Numbered from the stretch's first letter, positions 54,061 to 64,000 are shown. The stretch is 64,000 bases of DNA from Lathyrus oleraceus (GCF_024323335.1 NC_066582.1:181794782-181858781); one strand, 5' to 3'. Numbers and translations: made by a program. Notes: generated by a model from the sequence alone, not told the origin.

Positions 54061-54384
54061 CCTGGCCTGTTACTTGGCCAGGCAACTGTCTGAAGTCCTC
54101 CTTAAGAGGCAATGTTTGTGTATGTTTAAATTTTGTCCCTGTACATAGTCAAAGACCTCCTAAGTGAAGAGGCAATTGGCAGAACCCAAGGGATATGCAA
54201 CCTATCCCCTGCTATTTTGTGTGTCATCTGCTTTGCTCACACCACTGTGTTGATGCATTGCAGATACAAACCCAAGATCTTGTACAATTGTACAGTTGAG
54301 TCAGTTTCAAATGTGTAGAAGGGTTCCCACTTTCTGAACCCACACATTCTTGTCTTAAGCTCTCCCAGGCCAGGGATAAGAGCT
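54061..54384 (+). other. Conserved structured block of solo LTR D
   Basis: CCTGGCC / GGCCAGG (54061-54082), GGGTTC / GAACCC (54321-54341) and AGCTCT / AGAGCT (54358-54384). Same order and similar spacing as in A and B, with compensatory differences from A in the last two. Confidence 0.7.
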
Positions 54385-54832
54385 GTGAAGTCTCATCTTC
54401 ACTCACCTTTCATCTGCTTCACCTTAGCCCCTCAATGGCAAGGTTAAGAGCAACATCTACCCAATTCCAGAGGTTTGTTTGTTGAGGTTGATATGACCCC
54501 TCGACTAAAACCTAGCCTTGATGTTTGAGCCCCCTTGTTGGTGTGTTTATTTTACGCTGTATGTGCTTGTGTGGTGTGATTGTATCCCCTGGGTTTGTTA
54601 GACTCCGCGTAGTCTCGTTTGCATGTCAATTAAGGTAGCACGGTTCCTTCGTATAGGACTTCCTTTCTTGCTTGAGCTTTCCTAAAACACAAACAAACAT
54701 CATCCCCTCTTAAGGATACGTTAACTCCTTCTACTACAGATGAGTAAGTCTCCAAAGGTCGAGCATCAGGTAGATTGCGCAGTGACGTTGTCCACTTAAA
54801 AAACACAAACCAACGGGAATAGTTTAGCCGAA

Positions 54833-54893
54833 CTACGGCAACTCTGATTCTCATGTCCAGATGAGATACGTAGGCACGAGATGCGATGTCTTG
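54833..54893 (+). other. Two-stem hairpin module 1, solo LTR D
   Basis: Outer CTACG / CGTAG (54833-54837, 54869-54873), inner TCTCAT / ATGAGA (54849-54854, 54861-54866). The companion CGAGAT / GTCTTG at 54877-54893 uses two wobble pairs and has loop GCGAT. Confidence 0.65.
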
Positions 54894-54990
54894 TCGAGTT
54901 TGACTAACAACTAACACTAATTCTTTTCTCTCGCCCTCGTTGCGATTGAGACCTCCCCTTTCTCTTGCCCTAGTTGCAATCGAGACCCTT

Positions 54991-55075
54991 GCTTCCTGTG
55001 CAAGTTAGGTTTGGTGTGGCTTGCTTCCTGTGCAAGTCATGTTTAGGATAGGCTTGCTTCCTGTGCAAGTTAGCT
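54991..55075 (+). repeat. 32-bp tandem repeat GCTTCCTGTGCAAGT
   Basis: Three units starting at 54991, 55023 and 55055, each beginning GCTTCCTGTGCAAGT. It lies between hairpin modules 1 and 2. Confidence 0.8.
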
Positions 55076-55196
55076 AGAAACCTTAACTTAGGGACGACTT
55101 TGCATGACAACATCTAGGCTCGAGTCGTAGTCTCCCTAGTGTTGTGTCTCCCTCTGTTATCTGGTTAGGCTAGTCCTTTTTCCCTGCGTAGGGGAA

Positions 55197-55255
55197 CTAC
55201 GTCGCCCTGATCCTCATACCAGATGAGGTACGTAGGCAGGAGATGAGCTGATCTC
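55197..55255 (+). other. Two-stem hairpin module 2, solo LTR D
   Basis: Outer CTACGT / ACGTAG (55197-55202, 55230-55235), inner CCTCAT / ATGAGG (55212-55217, 55223-55228). Companion GAGAT / ATCTC at 55240-55255. Confidence 0.65.
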
Positions 55256-55334
55256 TCCGGGCGCCTTTTTTCTCTTTCAGCCCTTTTTCTTTTTTCAACC
55301 CTTTGTGTCTTAACCACCCCTGCGTGTGTTTTGG

Positions 55335-55530
55335 TTCAGATGATGATGTAAGTCCAGTGATTGGCATTCGGGCTCCACGTTCGCCCTTTTTGTTTTGTTT
55401 GCGTGAGTCGTTTCTCATTTTCTGGTTGGAGTCCGACGTAAGTCCAGCGATTGGCAGTTGGTTTCCTGTGTGTGTTTTCTGGTTCGGATGCTGATGTAAG
55501 TCCAGTGATTGGCGTTCAGGCTCCACGTTT
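55335..55530 (+). repeat. GTAAGTCCAG ... TTGGC repeats, solo LTR D
   Basis: Three units (GTAAGTCC near 55349, 55439 and 55496), homologous to the arrays in A and B. Confidence 0.65.
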
Positions 55531-55568
55531 GCCTTTGCCTGTGTTTGTTTGCGTGCGTGTCAGCCGAG

Positions 55569-55630
55569 CTACGAATGCTCTGATTCTCCTTCGTCCAAGG
55601 AGATACGTATGCATAGGATGCGATATCCTA
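55569..55630 (+). other. Two-stem hairpin module 3, solo LTR D
   Basis: Outer TACG / CGTA (from 55570, to 55609), inner TCTCCTT / AAGGAGA (55585-55591, 55597-55603). Companion TAGGAT / ATCCTA at 55614-55630, loop GCGAT. The inner arms differ from module 1 on both sides. Confidence 0.7.
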
Positions 55631-55659
55631 GCGAGCATGTGTCGTTTCCCCAGTCCGAA

Positions 55660-55719
55660 CTACTTCGACTCTGATGTCTATGCCTGATAGACTAAGTAGG
55701 CCCAGGATGCGATGTCCTG
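55660..55719 (+). other. Two-stem hairpin module 4, solo LTR D
   Basis: Outer CTACTT / AAGTAG (55660-55665, 55694-55699), inner GTCTAT / ATAGAC (55676-55681, 55687-55692). Companion CAGGAT / GTCCTG at 55703-55719. Both stems differ from the other modules yet stay fully paired. Confidence 0.7.
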
Positions 55720-56020
55720 CCGGGTCAGTCTTGTCTGTTTTCTTGTGTCTCTTTCAGCCAGTGTGTGTGTGTTTGAGCAGTGTTTAGCAACCATTTTCCT
55801 TTCTATTGTGCGTGGATCCCGTCGAGTACGACGGATGCGTAGGAGTGCTAATACCTTCCCTTCGCATAACCGACTCCCGATCCCATTCTCTTTGGTCGCG
55901 AGACCATGTCTTTTCCCAGGTTTACTTCGAGCGTTTCCTTTCCCTCTTTTGGGATAAATAACGCACGGTGGCGGCTCTGTTGTTCTTGTTCTCCCGCCGG
56001 TTTTTCGCGTAATGCGACAC

Positions 56021-56025
56021 TCACA
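56021..56025. repeat. Target-site duplication CTCAC, right copy
   Basis: Partner of 50762-50766. Confidence 0.93.
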
Positions 56026-56484
56026 ACAGCAATATGTTCTACAACCTTTTCCCTATCATCAACCTATGTATCCCGGTCAGTATGCCCCGCAACCATACGT
56101 AGCTGTTGTGACGCCTACCTTTAATCAACAACCCGCTCAGACTTATCAACCACCTCCAGTTTATCGACCAACTCCAGCTCAACAACGTGCTCATGTTCCC
56201 CCAGTTTATCCGTAAGCACCAGCGGCTCCTGTCTATCAATAGCCGAGAGCTCAAGCTCCAAGACAAAATGCTCAGAATCAGAACAAGAGGCAGGGGGATA
56301 GAGCAACCTTCAATCCAATTCCAATGTCATATACTGATCTTTATCCCTCTCTATTGCAGAAAGGTTTGGTGGTTCCTAGACCTATGGGACCTCCACTTGA
56401 TCATTTTCCTCCATGGTACAACCCTAATGCACATTGTCCTTTTTATGAGGGTGCCCCGAGCATGACCTAGAGGGTTGCTATGCT
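56026..56484 (+). pseudogene. gag: Gag C-terminal part of copy F
   Basis: A Gln/Pro/Tyr-rich tract (QPFPYHQPMYPGQY) is followed by two in-frame stops (56213 and 56240), then NPIPMSYTDLYPSLL, which matches NPIPMSY-like sequence before the zinc knuckle in A, and a degraded knuckle (HCPFYEGAP, with the first His replaced by Tyr). A frameshift near 56460 precedes the protease frame. Confidence 0.8.
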
Positions 56485-58310
56485 TTGAAGCATACGGTTC
56501 GTGAACTTATTGATAGAAAGATTCTATCTTTTAGGGATATGGGACCAAACGTGAAGAACAATCCTCTTCCTTCCCATGGAGACCCTACAGTGAATGCAAT
56601 TGAAGATTCCTATGATAATGTTATGGTTGAGAAGGTTGATGATGTCAAGACTCCTTTGGCAGCATTCCACGCCCGATTGGTGGAAGCGGGCCTGATTGAT
56701 GTTTATCATGACAGCTGTGAAGAGTGTGCCACACACCTAAGGGGCTTTCAGATGGTACGAGATAATATTCAAGACTTGATGAATAAAGGAGTGTTTCAAA
56801 TCTCTAGTGTTGTAAATAACGAAGATGTGTTGGTAATTGAACCTTGTTTCAATTTACCTGAACTAGTTGAAATCCCTTGCTATAGTAGAAGAGTGGTGCC
56901 TGAGAATAGTCATCTGTCACCTGTTGAGATTTGTATGCCTACGTTGTTTCTGTATGAAAGCACCAAGGTTGTGCCTTGGAGATATGAGGTTACCATTGTG
57001 GATAAGATCGTTGGAGGAAGTGCAGATGGTGAAGTGACAGAAGCTGTGAATGAGGATGTCACCAATATTGTAGGAATGAGCAGAATGACCCATAGTGGTC
57101 GAATCTATACGCCTGAATTCAATGTGACTCCTCAAGTTCTAGCCAAGGAATCTATAGTTATAGCTCCTACTAAAGAACCTGAAGCGGTCCAATCTGAAGA
57201 TGTTGGTGAGTTCTTGAAGTTGATCAAGAGTAGTGACTACAAGGTTGTGGATCAGCTGCATCAAACACCATCTAAGATTTCTATTTTGTCTCTATTATTG
57301 AACTCCCAAGCCCAGAGGGAGGCTTTATTGAAGGTGCTTGCCCAAGCTCATGTAACACAAAGCATAATGGTAGTCCAGTTTGGTAGGGTGGTTGTAAACA
57401 TCACAGCTTGCAATACTTTAAGCTTTAGTGGAGAGGAATTACCTGAAGATGGAAAAAATCACAATCGTGCTCTCCATATCTCAGTGAAGTGCAAATATGA
57501 TGCTTTGGTAAGAGTTTTGGTTGATACCAGATCTTCTTTAAATGTGATGCCAAAGAGAACACTCTCCAAGTTATCTTATCAAGGACCAGCTATGAAGTTG
57601 AGTGCCCTGATAGTGAAAGCTTTTGATGGTTCCCGGAGAACCGTGATTGGAGAGGTAGAATTACCCATATTGATTGGACCTCACATATTCCCGATTAATT
57701 TCCAAATCATGGATATTAATTCGATGTATAGCTACTTATTGGGGCGTCCCTGGATTCATGCTATAGGGGCAGTTACCTCCACTTTACATCAGAAAATGAA
57801 GTTCGTGATGGACAATCAATTGATCATCATTTATGGAGAGGAGGACTTTGTGGTCAGTCACCTTTCATCCTTTAGGTATATCGAGGCAGATGAGGACGCT
57901 TTGGAAACTTCTTTCCAAACTCTTGAAATAGCCAACGCCACTTTTGTGGAGATGAAGGACCCTATTGGGAAATCTTGTTCATCTTTTGCTTCTCTGAAAA
58001 GCGTAAAGTCTAACATTGAAGGAGGAAACCTTGAAGGTTGGGGTCAGCTTATTGATGTTCGTGAGAAGCATGATCGCTTTGGTCTGGGATATGTGCCTTC
58101 CGCTGCGAAAGGAGCCTGAGTCCCTGCAAAGGATAACACCCAAAGCATCCAGGAAGTATTCCTCAGTACAGGATTCATCCATGGAGATCAGGTCAACGCA
58201 ATTGAAGGCAACACCGAAGATGAAGATGAGCTATGTTAGGTTTACCGGTGTGAGACAACTTTGAACAATTGGAAGGCGGTCGAGATCCCTGGAATTTTTC
58301 CTTTGTCAAA
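56485..58310 (+). pseudogene. Protease region of copy F, active site altered
   Basis: Open from 56485 to a TGA at 58117 and continuing in the same frame, with one further stop, to the splice donor at 58311. It matches A residues from about 500 to the end of the linker, including SKISILSLLLNS, NITACNTLSF and LLGRPWIH. The catalytic DTG is DTR (D347, T348, R349; nt 57523-57531), a G-to-A change that should abolish activity. It keeps Gln where A has the TAG at 16859, which shows that the A stop is derived. Confidence 0.88.
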
Positions 58311-58556
58311 GTAATGATTGTTGTTTTCCTTTCAAATCCTTAGCTCTGCCCAATGCTAATGGATCGTGTTGTAGGGCCCCTTTTTCATTTTCAAGTAATC
58401 ATTATCAGTGAATAAAAGGCATTTTGTTAAAATTCTTATTATTCATTTATTTGCTTTCTCTTAAGAAAATGGAAATCTTTTCGAACAAAAAAAAACTTTT
58501 CATTTGTGCATCTTTTATTTTTACTTTTCTAAAAAATCAATCATTCAAACACGCAG
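58311..58556 (+). other. Predicted pro/RT intron of copy F
   Basis: 246 bp, starting GTAATG at 58311 and ending ACACGCAG at 58556. The donor G is the third base of an AAG codon and the next three bases are TAA, exactly the arrangement of A. The acceptor leaves the same phase, and the codons after it align with those of A. Confidence 0.78.
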
Positions 58557-61005
58557 AATAAATGATAACCCCGTTGAATCCAATGACTCTACTCCTTCTC
58601 ATAACTTTGACTCCCCTATCTACCAAGAGGGAGAAGAGGGTGAGGAAGATTGTTAAATCCCCGACGAATTGGAAAGGTTGCTCGAGCACGAGTCCAAAGC
58701 CCTTCAGCCACATGAAGAACGAGTGGAAACATCAACCTTGGCACAGAGGAAGAGAAGAAAGAAGTCAAGGTCGGCACCACACTTGAAGAAAGCGTCAAAG
58801 AGAGATTGGTCAAGTTGCTGCAAGAATATGTGGATGTATTTGCATGGTCATATCAGGATATGCTAGGCCTGTACACCGACATCGTTGAACACAAGTTGTC
58901 GCTTCAGCCAGGTTGCCCGCTAGTAAAACAGAAACTCCGAAGAACAAGACCAGATATGGATCTGATGATTCGTGAATAAGTCAAGCGACAGTTTGACGTT
59001 GGTTTCCTCATAGCGGAGAAGTACCCACAGTGGGTAGCTAATATTGTACCTGTGCCTAAAAAGGATGGAAAGGTGAGTATGTGTGTTGACTATAGGGATC
59101 TAAACAAAGCTAGTCCAAAGGACGGTTTTCCTCTACCACATATTGATACTTTGGTAGATAACACTGCGAGTTTTGCTGTATTCTCATTTATGGATGGATT
59201 TTCTGGATACAATCAAATCAAGATGGCTCCAGATGACATGGAGAAGACCACTTTTATTACCCCTTGGGGCACGTTTTGCTACAAGGTGATGCCTTTCTGT
59301 CTCAAAAATGTCGGGGCAACTTACCAAAGAGCTATGGTCACTCTTTTCCATGATATGATGCACAAGGAGATAGAGGTCTATGTTGATGACATGATTGCTA
59401 AATCTTAGAATGAAGAAGATCATATGGACCATCTGAAGAAGTTGTTTGAACTCCTCAGAAAGTTTAGACTACGATTAAACCCTGTAAAATGCACATTTGG
59501 TGCCTGTTCAGGGAAGTTGCTTGGTTTCATCATTAGTCAACGAGGAATTGAGGTGGAACCTGAAAAGGTTCGAGCTATACAAGAAATGCCTGCTCCACGC
59601 ACTGAGCGAGAAGTTAGAGGTTTCCTTGGACGTTTGAATTACATCTCAAGGTTTATTTCACATATGACTGCCACGTGCGAGCCTATCTTCAAATTTCTTT
59701 GAAAAGATCAAGATGTTGAATGGAATTCTGATTGTCAAAGTGCTTTTGAGAAGATTCGTCAATATTTGCAAGAGCCTTCTATTTTGATTTCACCTATCCT
59801 AGGGAAGCCGTTAATCATGTATATGACTGTGCTCGAAGGGTCAATGAGATGCGTGCTGGGGCAAGATGACGAAACTGGTCGAAAAGAACATGCTATTTAC
59901 TATCTGAGCAAAAAGTTTACTCATTGTGAAAGTCGATATTCGCTTTTGGAGAAAACTTGTTGCGCGCTAGCATGAGCCGCTCGTCGTTTGAGGTAGTATA
60001 TGATTTGTCATACTACTTTGTTGATCTCAAAAATGGATCCAATAAAGTATATCTTTGAGAAACCCGCCTTAACTGGAAGACTTGCCTATTGGCAGATGCT
60101 CTTGTCAGAATACTACATCCAGTATGTAACCTAGAAAGCAATCAAGGGAAGTGTTTTAGCAGAGTATCTCGCTCACCAACAGTTGAAGACTATCAGCCAT
60201 TGAAGTTTGATTTCCCCAATGAGGATATAATGGTAATAGAGGATTGTGAGATCCCAGGCCCAGATGAAGGACCAGAACCAGGATCTCGATGGAAGCTCGG
60301 GTTCGATGGTTCCTCCAATTACAGTGGTCATGGTGTGGGAGCTGTTTTGATGAATCCAAATGGTGGCTTTACCCTTTTCATAACAAGATTGTGCTTTGAT
60401 TGTACGAATAATGTCACGGAGTATGAAGCTTGTATCCTTGGTATTGAAGCCGCAATTGATCTCCGAATCAAGATCCTGGAGGTGTATGGAGACTCAGCCT
60501 TGGTGATCTATCAGGTCAAAGGTGAATGGGAGACCCATGATGCAAAGTTAATCCCATATCGTGCTCATGTTGTACAACTGATTAAATACTTTGACGGTAT
60601 CACTTTTCATCACATCCCAAGAGTAGAAAATCAAGTGGCTGACGCTTTGGAAACATTAGCATCAATGTACCAAGTCAGATTCTGTAATGAAGCTCTAGTT
60701 ATTCGAATATAGCAAAGAGATGAGCCTGCCTACTGTCAACGATTGAAGAAGAAACTGAAGGTAAACCATGGTTTCATGACATCAAGTGTTATCTACTAAG
60801 TCAAGAGTATCCAGAAGATGCTAAATTGTTGGAATAGAAAACTCTGAGGAGGTTATCTTCCAAATTCTTTTTTAGCAATGATGTGCTTTATAAGAGAAAC
60901 CATGACATGGTTATGCTCAGATGCATGGATAGACACGAAGCAGACTTGTTAATCAAGGAGATTCATGAAGGATCCTTTCGAACCCGTGCTAATGGGCATG
61001 CCATG
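58557..61005 (+). pseudogene. pol: Pol remnants of copy F (RT, RNase H, second RNase H, integrase start)
   Basis: Linker (58557-58700), frameshifted RT fingers, then RT open at 59052-59408 with FMDGFSGYNQIKM, PFCLKNVGATYQ (Gly to Cys) and YVDD near 59381. Further pieces are at 59424-59702 and 59766-59975 (first RNase H) and at 60089-60712 (second RNase H with FDGSSN, TEYEACI, YGDSAL and VADALETLAS). The start of integrase (60890-61005) has MDRHEADLL and HEGSF. Stops at 59406, 59700, 59973, about 59995 and about 60132 fall where relatives have Gln, Arg or Trp. Integrase is cut by copia element H. Confidence 0.88.
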
Positions 61006-62380
61006 TGTAGGAGAATAGCCATCCAAGGCGCAGCGGAATTTAAAATTTTCTCCATTTAGTGATCCTTACGAATGGGCATGATCAGTGATAGAATCGTTAC
61101 CTCTTGTGGCGATTCAAACCTTTGGTGCAGACCTCTGATAATGATCAAAACCTTTGATACAGATCCACGGGGCGATCACGAACGTTGAACGATGACAACG
61201 TCTCTACTCAGTCCACACGAACGGATTCCTTCAATCGCAGTGTTAGCTGTTATGAATGAAGGCTTTGAGTGAGAGAAAGAGGGAAACAAAATTCCAAGTC
61301 TCTACTTGAATTTCTGTCTGAGTGGATTGGAGTGACAATGCTTCTACCCAAGGGGTTCTATTTATAGAACCACTTGTGTGGGCTTCAAGCTAAAAAGCCC
61401 ACTTAAGTGTATTTTTGCCCATATCTTATAATATGCCCAAAATCACTTAAGTATTTGGTACCTTACCATATTTCGTCTCCCACTTAAGTGCACCGTACCT
61501 TACGGTGTTCCTTAGTTACTCTATCTCTCATCAATCCGTCCTTTGTGTGTGACCCTATAGGTTTTCGCGGCGTTGGTAATTATATTAAATCACGCATTTA
61601 ACATAATAAACAGTGAGCGGTATCTAGCAACACATCACTGCTACCCAAGTCACGAAAATGTCATGTGATCTGACAAAACCTCATGTGATAATAATTATGT
61701 GTATAATTACCCCTTTGCCCTTACGTCTATATTGAACACAAGGTATAGACCGTGTCACCCTTGTCCAGTTCAATATTGGGCCCATAGACATTTATCCTGT
61801 TACGCAGGATTGGCAAATTCCATCTAGGACACTCATGTCCCTCAGCATGCTTCGTGGAGTACCCATCAACTGTCTTTATGGTTATCCAGTTACGGACAAC
61901 GTTGGATCAGCAATAAAGCACTCGACTCTACACCTAGGATCCATAGTGGTTTCAGGTCGAAGAGTGGTATACACTATTATCACCATGAGAATAACTTATG
62001 ACACTTTGCATAACTTTCTATATAGTATTCTCATAGCGGGTCAATCCGGTATAAATATTACTCCTAATATTCATACCTATGTTTAAGACTAGATAACTCT
62101 TTATCCATGATCCATGAGATGTGATCATCAGTCTACAAACATAATAGTCTTAATGCTTTAATGTTATCCCACTTCACACTAAAGCTCGACTACGGATACT
62201 TTAAGAATAGTGTCCTTATGTTTAATGTGTTCTCATGATTAAGTCACACTTAATACATTAAACAGACTATCTATTCCAGGGACTTTATTAATCAACCATA
62301 ATAAAGAAAATGCCTTTTATTATTAATAAATAATTCGATACAAGTACCAAAAGTATTGGCCTCTAGGGCTTACACCGACA
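61006..62380 (-). repeat. 3' LTR of copia element H
   Basis: About 1.37 kb. On the - strand it starts TGTCGGTGTAAGCCC at 62380 directly after the polypurine tract. Near its end it reads CCGCTGCGCCTTGGATGGC. A TATA box is at 61359-61366. No coding sequence. Confidence 0.8.
61354..61371 (-). promoter_or_regulatory. Palindromic TATA box of copia LTR H
   Basis: GGTTCTATTTATAGAACC is nearly self-complementary and contains TATAAATA on the - strand, followed by AACCCCTTGGGTAGAAGC. It is a strong TATA match in the expected part of a copia LTR. Confidence 0.6.
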
Positions 62381-62391
62381 ATCTCCCACTA
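62381..62391 (-). other. Polypurine tract of copia element H
   Basis: AGTGGGAGATT on the - strand, immediately before the LTR start. Confidence 0.75.
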
Positions 62392-62394
62392 GCA

Positions 62395-62769
62395 CTAGAG
62401 CCAATCAGGCATACCCCGTATGCCCATTGATCTAGTATGGCCATCATGCTTCTGCTGCGCAAGAGGCTTTGTCAGTGGGTTAACTATATTGTCAAGTGTA
62501 GGTACTTTACATATTTTCGCACAACGCCTTAGTATGTGTTTGGATCGTTGGTGAGATCTAGGCTCCTTAGCTTGTGCGATAACACCATTGTTATCATAAT
62601 AGAGACCAATGGGATCCACAATGCTAGGGACTATGCCAAGTTTATTGATCCAAACAGCTTCCTTTGCTGCACTTAAGGCAGCAATATACTCGGCCTCAGT
62701 TGTAGAATCAACAACTGCATCTTGCGTTGAACTTTTCAAGCTCACAGTGCCACCATTTAAGCAAAACAC
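62395..62769 (-). pseudogene. Copia RNase H
   Basis: About 124 codons with VDSTTEAEYIALS-like sequence (EAEY), LYYDNNGVIAQAKEP (D) and SKHILRR, then the C-terminal GIRGMPDWL. Typical Ty1/copia RNase H. It is out of frame with the RT piece upstream, so the element is probably defective. Confidence 0.88.
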
Positions 62770-63130
62770 ATAACCAGATTGGAATCATTCATATTAAAGC
62801 GTCTCAGCACTTTGTCTATGTATTATGACTTAGGCCAAGCATTTCATGATCTATCTCTATAGATTCTGATAGGCTGCTTTACCCAGGTCCTTCATAGAAA
62901 AGCATTTCCCCAACCAAGACTTTCCTTGTTGCAGGGTAGGGATATCGATTCCAATGAGTAATATGTCATCTACATATAATACCAGGAATACGATCATGCT
63001 CCCACTAACCTTCTTGTAGACACAAGGCTCATATTCGTTCTTGATGAATCCATACAGTTTTACTGTTTCATCAAGGCGAAGATTCCATGAGTAGTTCGCA
63101 GGCTCATCTTGATCCATGAGTAATACCTCA
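62770..63130 (-). pseudogene. Copia reverse transcriptase fragment
   Basis: WNLRLDETVKLYGF, EYEPCVYKK, and YVDD at 62965-62976 (LYVDDILLIG), then SWLGKCFSMKDLG. The thumb region between this and RNase H is shortened and frameshifted. Confidence 0.88.
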
Positions 63131-64000
63131 CCTTAATCAGATATCCATATATCTCAGGTAGGTGACGTATCCTGCCTGACCTACGCTAGTCTTTTTCTAC
63201 TTGAGCAGGTTGCTCTTACACAACTACTTGTGTTTCCTGCTCTAATTCCTCCATAGGTGTATCGATGCTTTGTGATTCTTGAATTTCTTCAAGCTCTACT
63301 TTCCTCCCACTGGTTCCTTTGGAATTAAAATCCTTTTCTAGGAAAACTCCAATTCGAGCGACAAACACTTTGCCCTCCGAAGGATTGTAGAAGTAATATC
63401 CTCTTGTTTCTTTAGGATACCCCCACAAATAAGCATTGGTCAGACTTGGGCTTAAGCTTAGTTGAAATTTGTCGTTTCACATAAATTTCACAACCCCAAA
63501 TCTTCATGTAAGACATATGTGGTCTCTTACCACTCCATATCTCATATGGTGTCTTTTCAACCTTTTGGATGGAACACGGTTAAGTGTGTAAGCTGATGTC
63601 AATGGTGTATGTCCTCAAAAGGAGTTTGGAAGATTGGTGTGACTCATCATGAATCGGACCATGTCCAACAGGGTTCGATTTCTTCTCTCAGATACACCCT
63701 TCCATTGGGATGTTCCAGGAGGAGTAAGTTGGGATAGGATCCCACACTCTTTCAGATGGTCATCAAACTCTAGGATTAAATACTCATCAATTCGATCTGA
63801 TCGAAGAGTTTTAATATTCTTACCTAGTTGGTTTTAACTCGTTAGGTTTCACCCTTTTGTATTAATGTTATTAATAGGCATTTCAAGATCAAGGACATAT
63901 AGTCCATTGTTCATTTGTGCAGTAGCATAGAATATATCATTCAAATAAATTGAGCAACAATTGTTCTTTATTATAAATGAAAAACCAAACTTGTCCAAAC
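63131..64000 (-). pseudogene. Copia integrase C-terminal region and linker
   Basis: 63216-63428 is open with YPKETRGYYFYNP and an acidic linker (EEIQESQSIDTPMEELEQ). Further right on the - strand, frameshifted, are SGKRPHMSYMKIWGCE, the typical YEIWSGKRP region of copia integrase, and near 63650 RNRTLLDMVR. Several frameshifts are present. The catalytic D-D-E core continues beyond the window. Confidence 0.8.

Larger units (their letters stand above)
50767..56020 (+). mobile_element. Solo LTR D (Ogre-like)
   Basis: 5,254 bp from TGTAGCACCTC to ATGCGACA, flanked on both sides by CTCAC (50762-50766 and 56021-56025), with no internal region. It was therefore left by recombination between the two LTRs of a complete element. 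Homologous blocks are shared with the LTRs of A and B, but the ends resemble B (GCGACA). It contains four two-stem hairpin modules, the conserved hairpin block, the acceptor-like triad and short tandem repeats. Confidence 0.95.
56026..61005 (+). mobile_element. Copy F, right part: gag end, protease, intron, pol remnants
   Basis: Continuation of F after solo LTR D, running to the integrase N-terminus, where copia element H interrupts it. Reading frames are broken by many stops, but domain order matches A throughout. Confidence 0.9.
61006..64000 (-). mobile_element. Ty1/copia element H, 3' part
   Basis: On the - strand: integrase C-terminal region, RT, RNase H, polypurine tract and 3' LTR (62380 to about 61006). 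The order integrase before RT identifies Ty1/copia. The 5' half lies beyond the right edge. The left border is uncertain by a few bases (61004 or 61006), because the second duplication is off-window. It interrupts the integrase of F. Confidence 0.88.

Overview
This window is transposon-dominated plant nuclear DNA, very probably from a legume of tribe Fabeae (pea, vetch, grass pea or lentil group). The basis is a set of giant Ty3/gypsy retrotransposons of the Tat/Ogre type: LTRs of 4-5.5 kb, a primer-binding site matching a plant tRNA-Arg 3' end, an extra ORF1 upstream of gag, an intron between protease and reverse transcriptase, a second RNase H domain, and a very long hypervariable 3' non-coding region. 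I see no intact host gene, rRNA, tRNA or CRISPR array. The only host-derived coding sequence I recognise is a broken tomosyn-like (WD40, syntaxin-binding) fragment.

Layout. Copy A (5759-31809, + strand, 26,051 bp) is a complete young Ogre-like element with near-identical 5.47-kb LTRs and a GATGT target-site duplication. It carries ORF1, gag-pro, an intron, pol (RT, RNase H, second RNase H, integrase) and a 5.3-kb repeat-rich 3' region. It sits in ORF1 of copy B (- strand; 1-5758 and 31815-37843), an internally deleted Ogre whose 3' end lies off the left edge. B was inserted into a chimeric segment E (37844-38576), which joins an LTR-like start to tomosyn coding sequence. E was inserted into the gag of copy C (- strand, 38577-45721). 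C was inserted into an LTR fragment G (45722-47329), and G into the leader of copy F (+ strand, from 47330). F is an old decayed Ogre, also hit by a solo LTR D (50767-56020, TSD CTCAC) and by a Ty1/copia element H (about 61006 to the window end, - strand). The nest is six levels deep on one line of descent: A in B in E in C in G in F.

How the parts work. In A, transcription from a TATA box early in the LTR would give an RNA with about 5.3 kb of leader before ORF1, then gag-pro. A GT-AG intron starts inside the gag-pro stop codon, so unspliced RNA would encode Gag-Pro and spliced RNA a Gag-Pro-Pol fusion. The same donor placement is seen in copies B and F. A itself carries a nonsense codon in ORF1 and another at the end of the protease, so it probably depends on other copies despite its youth.

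The least expected signal is structural. The LTRs and the 3' region of A carry families of short hairpins whose arms change in a compensatory way between repeats and between elements (CTACGT/ACGTAG versus CTACTT/AAGTAG, CGG/CCG versus CGT/ACG, GAGTTC/GAACTC versus GGGTTC/GAACCC). They lie in LTR sequence expected to be transcribed and in the 3' region, and may be RNA structures for packaging, dimerisation, translation or polyadenylation. All alignments and difference counts here were made by eye.
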